Source: Scytalidium lignicola (lineage: Eukaryota; Ascomycota; Leotiomycetes). From it: a DNA stretch of 64,000 bases. The position numbers and the translations under genes were made by a program. The stretch covers positions 1-64,000 of the forward strand of contig NCSJ02000083.1 of assembly GCA_002812745.2 (NCBI GenBank). The letters are read 5' to 3'. A model generated the notes under the pieces. That model searched no databases. It was not told the origin of the DNA and worked only from the letters and a program-made list of their open reading frames with translations. Of the stretch, positions 35,701-46,184 are shown piece after piece (within the stretch, counting starts at the first letter, position 1; every line of letters starts with the position of its first letter).

Positions 35701-38700
35701 AATGTATTATGTTATTCATGTATACTTGTTAATAATAATTAAACATGAATTGTATATTATGTTATTTTATTTGCTTAAAGGTAAATTTATAATAAAGTTT
35801 ATTGAAATCTTTGTTTATAATTGTTTTAAGTAAGGTAACAATACTAATGTTTTATATAATATATGTTACCTTACCTTTGTTCTCTAATAAATAATACAAG
35901 TATATACTTAACACTTTATATCTCTTCTTAAGCTTAGCTAAAAATACTTTTGTTGAATTAATTCTAATGTTTTTAAGATTCTAAAATGCTTTGTTATAAG
36001 GTTATTATAATTTATAGTCAATATTTTTATTCTTATTATATCATTGTCTAAGATATATATTTTACTTTAGTATTAAAGGAGACTTATACAGTTTATTCTT
36101 TATAATTACTCTTTAACTACTTTTAACTCTTTATACAAATCTAAGGTTTTTCCTTCAATGTTCTGGTCATTATATCTTGAGGTTATAGATTCTTCTTTAT
36201 GATTTCCCTTATTATATTATAACTCTTTGATTTTATTTAATCTTTTATTCATATTAGTAGNTTTTTTCTTTAATATCTTGGTCATTATACTTTATAGTTA
36301 TAAGTTCTTCTTTATAATCTTACTTTAACTATGTTATATTAGTATAAGTTCTTTTAAAGCTTTACTTTTTATATCTTTGTACAAAGCCTTTATTCTTAAG
36401 GGTTAACCTACCTTAAGAATTATTACTCTTATAATGTCAAGGTCTTTTCTTAACAGCTTTAGTAGTTCTCTTCCTCTAAATCAACTGTTAATGTTGTTCT
36501 TGAACAAAAGTATCTTTTTATTACAAGTTGTATATCAAGTTAATTATTAACTTGGTAAGAAAATTATTTATTGTTTTAAGTACACTTATTAAATAAGTAT
36601 ATATTTATAAGATGAAGTATTTACAATTATTAGTCTTAATAATAAGCTTAAGCTTATAAGTTATATTGTTTATTATAACCTTATAATAATATCTTGTTAA
36701 ATCTATAATTACTTGTATGTATATAACCCTTAGCTAATGATTAAGCTTAAAGTGCTTAGTCTAGAAACTACTTCTTTAAATATTACTTCTTTAAGTATTT
36801 CTTCTCTTTATAATATCATTAACTAATATCTTAATTTTCTGTTAAAACACTTTCTTAACTCTAATATAAAATATGTTTTATATCTTCTTTCTTAACATTA
36901 ATATTAAATCTTTTATAACTTTATTAAACTTGAGTTTGTAATCTAGTTGTCTTGATAAATTATTAATAAGGTTAATCTTACTTATTTTATACTTTATCTT
37001 AAAGTTATATTCAATTAACTTCTGAATTTAATATACTTGTTTTTCATTTAGTTTCTCCTTGTTTATAAAGTATTTAAAATTGTTATGATTTATCTTGATA
37101 ATTACTATTAATAAGGTATAAGTTAAGTAATACCTTTATTACTTTAATACTTGTATTATAATGAGTATCTCTTAGTCAAGAGTATTATATACTTGTTATA
37201 TAAGATCTAGTTTCTTTAAGTAAAAGGTAATAAGATGTTAGTTTAACTAGTCTTCTTTAATAATCAATTGAGATAAAACAATACTTATAGCAAATCTAGA
37301 TACATCTATCTTTAGTATTATAAGTAGTTTTAAAATATAATGTATAAGAATAAGTATTATAATAAAAGTTTCTTTAAGTTTATTAAACACTTATAATACT
37401 AGCTTTTTGAGTTTGAATATGTTAACTTTTTTGCCTTTTTTTCTATTCCCTTTAAAAAATCTGATAAAGGAGTTATTATTTTTAAATAATATTTGATAAA
37501 CCTTTTATAAAAATTAATAAATCTTAAAAAAACCTGGATATCTTTAAAAGAGGTAAGGATTAGCTAATCTTGAATGGTAATAATCTAGCTTTCCTCTATT
37601 AACATATTGTCAAGAGATATAATATACTCTAAAAACTCTACTTCCTTAGTATGGAAATTATACTTAGATATATTTATATATAAATAATATTACCTTAAGT
37701 ACTTAAGTACTTATTAAATATACTTTATATACTCTTCTTCAATTTTGAAGAAGATTAAGATATTATTTAAATAAATNATATAGATNANNTTTANTAGTTT
37801 AGTTAATACTTTATTAATATACTANTAGAANNTTATNAGTATATTNTATAACTTAAACAANATAANATAATATTTNTAATAGTTATATTATATNTANAAA
37901 GTTNNTTTTTTACTTNTTNTTTTCTTAGATTTAGATTTGATNATAAGTATNCTTTAAATCTANNTTAGTATATATTATTNCTTTTCTTAATTNATCTAGG
38001 GTTTTTGAAATTAATANCAAAAGTNTTTAATCTTTNATAATAANCTTATTAANACCTTTNTAATNAATNTAAAGTCAAAGCTTATTATNCTTNTTAAGGA
38101 TAAATAACATTAGNATNCTTGTTANACTGNTGNATTGNNAGATNTACCCTTTCTTTAANAANTTNTNGATATACTCCTNTCAANNTNTTCATTTCCTTTT
38201 CTGTTAATAGATAAACAAGTTTTCATAANAGTATTANATTGTTAANAAGCTTAATAGTATANTGTAAGNTGTCAATTCTAAGTACTTTGACTGCTTCCTC
38301 CTTNTCAAATACATTTATAAAGTCTTAGTATTACTTTANGATTANNTTAACTTATTATTGTTNAAAGTTTAATAAGTTGTTAATTTNNATTACNTTAATA
38401 TNTATATNATCTGATATATGTTCAAAGAANGCTTTNAATAAAAGAANTATCTTTCTCTTTTTCTAATAGNTTTATAAACTGCCTTATAAAGTAAATAGTA
38501 TAATTCTTAATCTTAAGGTAATACTTTTATTCCTCNTTTTACTATTATATATCTAGATTTATACTATCAAGCTATGAATATCCTAAGATAATAACATATT
38601 CATGGATAATAGTTAATATAAACTAGTACTTCAGAATACAAGCCTTCTTATTTGTATCTTTAGCTTTAGTTAGTATAATATAAGATTTATAAACATAAAT

Positions 38701-40564
38701 GTTTATTCTATTAACTGTTTAAAGTCTTGACTTCTCCTTGTTATTATTANTTTATTTATACTCTTGTATTAAAGTTAAGGAGATTATATTCTACTTTACT
38801 TTATTGTTGATTAAAGCTTACTTTGTTCTTTATCTCNTTTGTTTATCTTAGACCTTAAAAGGGATTATTATATATAGTTATCTTGATTTCTNCATAATAT
38901 AATAAACCTTNTTATNTNCTNTNATTNTTACTTCTTCTAAAGATATAANGNTAAAGAGAATCTTAAGTATTTNTTAGAATATTATAAAAAGTCTTNTTCT
39001 TTNTATTGTNTAACAAGGTTAAGGTTATAANCTTCTCTAAATATTAGTATTTCCTTAGTTTATTATAAGTATGTTTTTATTAGAAAGNTTGATTAAAGTT
39101 TTGATTCTGGTTATTAAAGTAGTTTAATAAGATATAACTTGGTTAACTGTAATTATAACATTAGATTTTACTATTATAAGTATTATAACAATCTTTAACA
39201 TAATACTTTAACTTCTTACAATTATAACATTTAACTTTATTAAAGTTTTTAAGCTTTATAATGTTAACATTAATTAATAATGTTATGTACATTAATTCTG
39301 TTCAATCTTAATATAAGATATTCAAGTTCTACTTAANTGACNTACTTTATTGTTTTTCCTTTAACTTGTTATACTAGAGTTTTTAAGAGTTTGTAATAAT
39401 NTTATTATATTTGATCTTTTATCCTTAATTTNCTTTATTAANTTATAAGTANTNTNNTAGNATAANCATTTTATTANATNTTATTANCANNATATTATAA
39501 TTNATAATTTTTACNCTTAACTTAAGTATTATTTTCATTAATAANATATCTTGTCTNTNNTTATTACTTNTNNTANAGAGTTATACNTTNANGTTNTTAA
39601 GATANTNNATAAAAGACTAGATTAACTAACTTNGCNATTGTTAAGCTTANTTATACTAGTNTTAAACCTTAATNCTTNTATTNNCTTTNTNTTTTAACAA
39701 AGATAATAAGATCNNCTTAAATNCTTCTTATATAATAATACTTACTGATTTTGCNTNTTATACTNATTGTTATTTTNCCTTCANNATATTNTNAAGATAT
39801 AGTATAANATAAAAGATCTTNNTNTTATCCTTCTTATATAACTCTGAGAATTTAACAAATTCAAATTTACATTTGTATACAAAGTCATTATACTCTTTTA
39901 TTGTTTTCCTTATAAATTACTTCAATGAAAGTATATACTTATACTTTACATTTTAAATTATAAATTATTGTAATAATAATTTCAATAATACTTTATTAGT
40001 ATATTACCTTTATAATATATTCCTTATTAAGAAACCTTCTTATAATAAGATTTATATCTTTACTAAGAAGCCNTTTTTATAGTAGAATTAACATCTTTAT
40101 AAATATATTATTATATTAGAGTAGTCTTTCTTTTCTTTATTATAATACCTTAATCTTTAAGTCTAACTCTTTTATCTATCTTTGCACTTTATCCTTTTGT
40201 TCACTTGTATACTCTAGTTCAGTGTTTTCCTGTTAAAGAGCCTTGATACAATACATTCATTACTTGAGTAACTTGTTCTAAGGAAGTAATAAATTATCTT
40301 TAAGAACTTTCAATTCCCTTGCTTATTACTCTTCTTTAATTAATTCTTCAACTAAATTACTCAATAGTATAAATGTAACTTCTGCATACATGGTTCTCAA
40401 GCTCATCATTGTCACAACACCTTTGTTCTGACTAGGCTTAACATTGGCCTTCCTTGTTGTTCTCTGCCCTTTAGCAGTCTTAGAGGATGCTATCGAACAG
40501 CCTGACCAACTTGTCATTATCCTCTGATTATAACAGACTGTCACCTAAATGAGAGGAATTAGAA
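32744..40564 (-). mobile_element. Ty3/Gypsy element 2, internal region, RIP-degraded
   Basis: On the minus strand the RT/RNase H junction reads FHTKEVEFLEYIISLDN, VFLRFINFYKRFIKYY, then FAISIVLSQ (about 37690 down to 37240). An RNase H tail and a chain of integrase-like blocks follow toward 35000. The gag end near 40544-40326 is almost unmutated and opens with MTVCYNQRIMTSWSGCS. The element lies between two direct LTR copies and is inserted in the 3' LTR of element 1. The stretch 37777-39850 contains very many ambiguous bases. It is non-functional. Confidence 0.8.
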
Positions 40565-40763
40565 TGTTATGGACTGAGTCTGGGGTGAAGACAGTGAATC
40601 ATAATCAGGGAGGTGGTAGCACTAACAATTAAGCTTGTTCTATTCTCCAAACTAATTCCTGAAGAATCCAAATCATAATGGTTGTTTGGGTTACCCTTAT
40701 ATACGTCAGGTCCCATGCGCTCTCGAAGTGAGCCCCTATCTTAATACTCTGTTCACGTGCTTG
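40565..40763 (-). mobile_element. 5' LTR of second Gypsy element, truncated
   Basis: Starts tgttatggactgagtctggg and follows the left LTR until gtgcttgg, then diverges. About 45 bp of the LTR end are missing, so a later break or insertion removed the right border and any target duplication. This copy is much less RIP-mutated than its partner. Confidence 0.75.
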
Positions 40764-40803
40764 GCTACAGAATTCTGCAGGACAAAGCTCTTCAAAGTAG
40801 GAG

Positions 40804-41210
40804 GTGGATTCTCTGAATCATTACAAGGACGATAAGCTTCCCCATTTAAAGTGCACAATGATATCCGATGTTGAAGGGGAAGATGATGTGTTATATCATG
40901 AGGAAATTCTTGCTCTGATCAAAATAATCAGGTACCGTCTTGCTCAGCCAACCTTCGTTACATGTGATTTCCATCCAGTATGTATCTGTACTATAACGAA
41001 CGTAGGAATAAGTAATATTCTACTTTAGAGCATACCCTAATTACTTATTATTTCAAAGGTCCTTATCTTCTTTATAACAGGTGTACAACATATTCGTCTC
41101 CTTCAAGGTCACTTCAACAGCTTTGAACTAGTTATTCAACATAGCAAATTCACGATATACAACAACAGGATGATGAAATCTTGGATTTACTTGCTTTGTG
41201 GTATTGTGGA
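40804..41210 (+). pseudogene. Fragment of a multi-copy fungal protein family
   Basis: An open stretch of 74 codons (VLYHEEILALIKIIRYRLAQP) is followed, after a possible intron, by HIRLLQGHFNSFELVIQHS. I recall this pairing from a lineage-expanded family of fungal hypothetical proteins with no known function. Later stops show decay. Confidence 0.4.
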
Positions 41211-41599
41211 TCAGCGTTGCATACAGTCAAACTAGGATGAGAAGTATGATGATTTACTTAAGTTAGAGTTATAGCGTTAGAAATTGTAGTGCTCAATTGA
41301 TACCAGCTTAGGTATTGGTGATTTGGATAAAGGACTAACATGCTACTCGGTGACTTAGTATACATCTTGAAGAGGCTTTTGTCAAGACATAAGATAGTTT
41401 GCAAGTTACAATATAGAACTTTAACGTTGCAAAGTGTTATCAGCAGATAAAAGTGTTATGATCAGCTAGTTACAAGATTATGCGTGGGCATTATAATGAA
41501 AAGCACAACTGGCAGGTTACAAAAGACAATCCAACTTATTGACGGTAGGTAAAGTGCAGACNTTTTTTTGGGTCTAGGTTTTAGCAATATTTCATGGTG

Positions 41600-42236
41600 A
41601 AGTAGCCTAACGAGGCATCTTGGCTAGCCGAGCCAGTACACCATAACAACGACGATGATTCTACGGTCTGAGACTAGTTATTGTGTGAATTTCACGAGGT
41701 TGACGAATGAGATAAGAAGCTGCTTGAGATTGCCGATTCGAAAATAGAAAAAGCTGACAATACTGGATGGTGGAATTTCGTGCAATGGCATCAGCATTTT
41801 GGCAGTTGTAATGTTAGGCACATTGCTTATATAAGTAGATTGCCAGACTGAAATGATATGCAGATACAGTGTACAAGTGAGGTTGCGATCTTGTTGGTTC
41901 AATGCATTGTAGATAGGCTGAGTACATTTGACGATGACACTTTGTATTGATTATGGACAGCTAATTCTACTGAAAAAGTCGAGCATCAGCTTATGGTATG
42001 TTTGCAAAACAAGGAAAGTCTGGATACATACATTACATATATCCGGTGATTTGTGGTGTATCTTCTACGAGTGTTCGCTGTACAGAAGGAATGGAGGGCT
42101 GACATAAGTGATGGAGATGAAAGTAAGGATAAGCCAGAAGAAATTGGGGATGAAGAATGTGAAGAGCTTTATAAGGCTAAGGGTGATGATGAACTTGAAG
42201 AGACAGATGATGAAGAACTGATTCTTATATAAGCAT
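41600..42236 (+). pseudogene. Decayed large-protein fragment, possibly of the OrsD/DUF3505 multi-copy type
   Basis: One frame runs for about 640 bp with roughly half a dozen stops. It includes TGWWNFVQWHQHFGSCN, then HIAYISRLPD, VEHQLMVCLQNKESLDTYI and an acidic C-terminal run (GDEECEELYKAKGDDELEET). The layout recalls the region after the OrsD domain in telomere-linked helicase-like proteins of fungi. That link is from memory and weak. It is clearly protein-coding in origin. Confidence 0.35.
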
Positions 42237-43534
42237 AATTGGATATACAGGATCTCTTGATATACAGGACAAAATACCCTTGATTTTTTATTCTTGTATA
42301 GCTAGCTTCTACTGTAGTACATGTAAAGCTCGTGCGAGATTTTGAGCTTCTACAAGCTCACATGTTAGCAAGAGGATCATGGGTAGCACGAGAATCAAGT
42401 CTAAAAATAGCTAGGTATCAAAACGGGTTCCTAAATTCTGTCCGCGATGTTCTGGCCCGCCATCCTCGGATCCTAAATCGTACCCCCAAGAGAAAAGCGA
42501 GGGGCGGATTGGGCCCCTACTTCTTTAAATAGACTACTACATCTTTTATAAAGCTATAGTACCCTGTTCCAATTCCTATGTTTAAATTGTATCTGACATG
42601 GGTTTCTCTATCCTGTCAATCAACAAACAATAGTAGCACTTTAAATGCCGGTTTCTTAAGCTTACTATAAAACCTAACAATTATCTAATTAAAAAGCAAT
42701 TCTATGCCATTGCATACTTGAAAGTACTCGCGTTCTGTCTAATCATATCACTGCGTTATTAGCTCCCATGTTAGTTATTTCGTTCGGAGACACAAAACAG
42801 GAATCAGGGCTATACCTAGAGAGGTTCTCATTTGTTAGTGAAGAAGAACCTCTAGTAGGAATAGCTTATTTTCTGAAAATGAAAAGTGGGAGCACTTGTA
42901 TTTATAGTTGTACGCTGCATAACCGCCACGAGGGCTGCTAGGAGAGTCTAAAAACCCCCCCNAAAAAAAGAAAAACACTAAGGATTCCTAGAACAATCCT
43001 CCTCGTAGATAATTCCTTGTCCGTTATATTGATTAGGAGGAGTCTCATAGTATAGCTAGCTTCCCGGGAACTATAATTTCCTAGAAATACTCTCCTAGAA
43101 GCTATAACCTCCTGAAAAGTTTCTCTTGGGATCTCTAGTTCCTAGGAAACAATTATTTGGAACTTCGGCCTCCTGAGATAGCCCTCCTAGGGTGCTGGGC
43201 GTCATGGGACGTGTGTCCTACATGCTCCGTCCCAAGAATTATGTCCTACACTAGTTTTCATCCTATGACTAGGCGCGCCCTGAGACGGTCTTGAGGCCCT
43301 TGTACATAACGTATGATAGTGGTAATGTGTCACAATCTGCAGCTGTCACGAAATATCACTACTAAGGCACTCTTGACATGTAGGATCTATTAGATAACTT
43401 ATTATACATGTCTTTACCCGTGACTCCCGTATTATAGTTACCCCGTGCCGGATCCTTGCAGTAGCGTATTACTTCGTAACAATTACTTGAGATCCACAAT
43501 AGCGAAGAAGAGTAGGCATTCCGGAGGGTAGGTG
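42237..43534. other. Spacer with degraded sequence and short cctag-type repeats
   Basis: A 66-codon ORF (42332-42532) may extend the preceding relic but shows no known domain. Between about 42840 and 43200 the motifs ctcctag, ttcctag and cctcctg recur irregularly. A C-run followed by an A-run sits near 42954. No gene can be supported. Confidence 0.35.
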
Positions 43535-44031
43535 CTACTTCGTTTCCGCAAGCAGCTTCAGCGACTGCACCCAATCCTCATGCGACGCGAGTAGCTCACC
43601 GCGTATACGACTGCCAACAAGCCTCAATAGCAGGCCAGTCTGTGCCTCTTCCGTGACGACCTTGCACCCGGTCGCCGTGGGTTCGATGTGCCAGGCATGC
43701 GAACCGCTCGTTCCTAGCGGCCCCTCGGCTGACCAAACAAGCATTCGGTACGCATCAAACGGAGGATTTCCGGCTCGAAGTAGTTGCGCAGAGTTTTGAA
43801 GCGGAACTTCGATCCGGCTTCCAATTGAGGACCACCCCTAAGCAGCGAGACGTCGGAACACTTCTTATACCAGCGTGGCCACGCTACGCAGTCGATTAGA
43901 AGAGACCAAACCTTCTCCGGCGACGCCTCGATATCAATACTGTTGTGCGCGAAAACGACAGCCGACGCCGGAGAATGTTTCGGTGGCCAAGGAATTTCCG
44001 GATCGGAAGATTGTCCACTGAAAGCAGGCAT
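43535..44031 (-). pseudogene. SRPBCC (START-like) domain protein, frameshifted
   Basis: Starting at MPAFSG (44031), the first frame reads VFAHNSIDIEASPEKVW, LLIDCVAWPRWY and GSKFRFKTL. Near 43767 the frame must change to continue with FDAYRMLVWSAEGPLG, HAWHIEPTATGCKVVTEE and a C-terminal helix to the stop at 43535. The pattern fits the polyketide-cyclase/dehydrase-like SRPBCC fold, a small hydrophobic-ligand-binding barrel. One base is missing or two are added. No intron fits. It is either a recent pseudogene or a sequence error; G+C is unlike the surrounding AT-rich DNA. Confidence 0.7.
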
Positions 44032-44192
44032 GATAACAATTAAAATGGTATTTTGGATGGAGAGGTTTGTTCTGTATACAGATACTTGTTTTCCTAAGTA
44101 CTGGGCGATACCAGTATTTATAATCTCGTCTGTAGGTTGCGTGCTCACGGAATCGCGGACTTGGTATGTTCCGACTCTGTGTTAAAATCGTA

Positions 44193-44423
44193 CGTAAGGG
44201 GGTGCAAGAAAAGGCTCGACCACCCCATGCAAGCGAGATTTTTTTTGGCCGAATCAGGATATTTCCTCACGCTATTCTAGTAAATTTGTGGAGTCTTTGT
44301 ATGGCGTGAGCAGGAGGAAACAGTGAGAGCATTAAAACAGCGGGAAGGCTACGCTAAATAACGTACCTGATTGGCCTATAGGCTTGCATGGGGTGGTCGA
44401 GCCTTTTCTTGCACCCCCTTACG
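44193..44423. mobile_element. Inverted-repeat element (MITE-like), copy B
   Basis: Perfect 41-bp inverted repeats at 44193-44233 and 44383-44423, starting cgtaagggggtgcaagaaaa, around 149 bp of non-coding DNA. The left flank is TA. The inner block caccccatgcaag is shared with copy C and, with one change, with copy A. It lies just upstream of the SRPBCC start. Confidence 0.85.
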
Positions 44424-44436
44424 ACCCCCTTACGTA

Positions 44437-44483
44437 CGTAANGGGGGTGTCAGAAATGACTGGCGCACCCCATGCAAGCGAGC
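44437..44483 (+). mobile_element. Single end of a third inverted-repeat element, copy C
   Basis: Reads cgtaangggggtgtcagaaa, then atgactggcgcacccc and atgcaagcgag. It combines the terminal bases of copy B with the inner bases of copy A. It meets the mirror sequence cccccttacg head to head across a TA. No partner end is found to the right, so it is a broken copy. Confidence 0.65.
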
Positions 44484-44554
44484 GAATTCTGCCACTCAAA
44501 AATGGCAATTTTGTATTGCTATTTTATTACTACTGTACAGAGCTACTATTATTA

Positions 44555-45024
44555 GGGGATACTTAAATCCACCCGCAACATACCTAAATCCACCCAAAAT
44601 CGCGGGTATCGGTTTCTTTTCAGGCAACAGCACCGCAATTCAACCTAATTTTTAGGCAAAAAGTACAAAATTCAATCAAATATATATTTGAAAATATCGA
44701 AGTTTTATCTATAATAATAAAGATTAATTTATATTTTATAAAAGTTTCTAGTTATTTTAATTGATAATATATACTTAAATTCTATTTTGTTTTGTTGTAT
44801 AACTCTTAGTTTCAAGATAATTAAATAAATGTTGAGCATTAAATTATAATGTTGCATGAGCTGTGACAACCTAAAAGCTGCTGTACTATAGGCTACTTAT
44901 AACCTGAAGGTCACTATATATACAGGGCATTTAGTGTATCACGCAAGCATATAGTCTGTACAATAGCCGATACCGGCGATTTTGGGTGGATTTAGGTATG
45001 TTGCAAGTGGATTTAAGTATCCCC
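44555..45024. mobile_element. hAT-like non-autonomous element with 58-bp inverted repeats
   Basis: The ends 44555-44612 and 44967-45024 are inverted repeats identical at 55 of 58 positions, starting ggggatacttaaatcc. Both flanks are tattatta, a possible 8-bp target duplication as made by hAT transposases; the flank is simple sequence, so this is suggestive only. The arm carries the motif taaatccaccc twice. The 354-bp core is AT-rich with no ORF. Confidence 0.75.
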
Positions 45025-45053
45025 TATTATTACTACTACTACTACTATTACCA

Positions 45054-45700
45054 CTACCATCCTGAAGGACCTTCCTTTCGCATCCTGACCTTTGCTATCC
45101 TTTCAGGCATAGTATCAATAAAGTGGTTAATATACCGTTTAATTAATACCTCATTCTCCTATATATCTTGCATAGCTACTTTAAGCTCTTCCAGCTTCTA
45201 CCTACTTGCCAGTTTACGATTCCTAAGCAATTGCTTAAGGACCTGCTATAAGTTTTCAATTGGATTCAAATCAAGGGATTGAGGAGGCTAATCAATTGAA
45301 TTGATATAGCACTCTATTCGAATCTTATTGCATATTCCCTTATTTCTAGCTGTATCCATTTTACTATGCACAAGGCTATTATCCTCCACACACCAGTATG
45401 TCCTTAGTGTTTTATACCCTTTCTCCAGATCCTCAAATATCTCCTTCAATAACCTTTGAAGGATTTGCTTTGTATACTTTTACTATATAAATCCTTTGCC
45501 TTCTCCTTCGTATGAAACAAAATAAAGCTTTGATTTGTAGTTATACCTAATAACAGCTTATGTTATAATAGACTTATAGTCAGAATAAAAGGTAAATTGA
45601 ATATAATCAAGCCTTTACTGTTTACCCTTTACTTTGAGTAATTACTAGTGTTTGAGCATATTTGAGTATGTAATGATTTTATCTATGTATATTTTATTTC
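45054..45700 (-). pseudogene. RIP-degraded Tc1/mariner transposase (C-terminal part)
   Basis: The minus strand reads LDYIQFTFYSDYKSIIT, AVIRYNYKSKLYF, LLKEIFEDLEKGYKTLRTY, VEDNSLVHSK, then PPQSLDLNPIENL and a stop where Trp is expected, and the tail INHFIDTMPERIAKVRMRK. TAG or TAA replaces Trp at several places (Trp-Pro-Pro, ENLW, SRW, DIW). The second catalytic D (VEDNS) and the final acidic residue (NPIEN) are visible. This is a different family from the copy at 14861. The N-terminal DNA-binding part is not recognisable. Confidence 0.7.
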
Positions 45701-45799
45701 TCCAATATCATAATAGCTAATCTTAATTTGTAATACAGAATATTTACTATAATAACTTGNTTTTTTACAAAGATTCTAAGCTTGTAATCAAGGACATAA

Positions 45800-46170
45800 T
45801 GTTATAACCCCTCTATTTAGAAGCTTAAGGCTTAATAACTATTAGTTATACAGAGAACCTCCAAATGGAAGAGGTTAGATCATGTGATTCAGGATCATGT
45901 AATAAACCTAAAGAAGTTTTAAAGTCCAGGAGATCTAAAGCTTAAGAGGCTTCAAGATCCAAAAAGTACAAAAGTCTATATAAGTAAATAGTTTTCCTAG
46001 TTAGATAAAACTTTATACTCAACTTAAATTAAATATCTTATAAAAAGATCTTTTAGTAATAATTTAATTAATACTTATAACTTTACATTTATATATAAGC
46101 CTTTAAATAAACAATATAATATTTATATAAGATAAATATTTAAATACTCTATTAATGAGTATACAAGGTA
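45800..46170 (+). mobile_element. LTR of a Gypsy element (solo or truncated)
   Basis: Starts tgttataacccctctattta after a purine-rich ggacataa and matches the LTR start at 32454. Its inner section (taagcttaaggcttaata, later tatataagta and cttaaattaaat) resembles the LTR copies at 54350-54669 and 56832-57190. The right boundary is approximate. Confidence 0.5.
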
Positions 46171-46184
46171 TGTTATACTTTAAG

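Noticed and set aside
42840..43200. Irregular repeats around cctag considered as a CRISPR-like or tandem array
   Set aside because: No constant spacing or unit length, and CRISPR arrays are not expected in a fungal nuclear genome.
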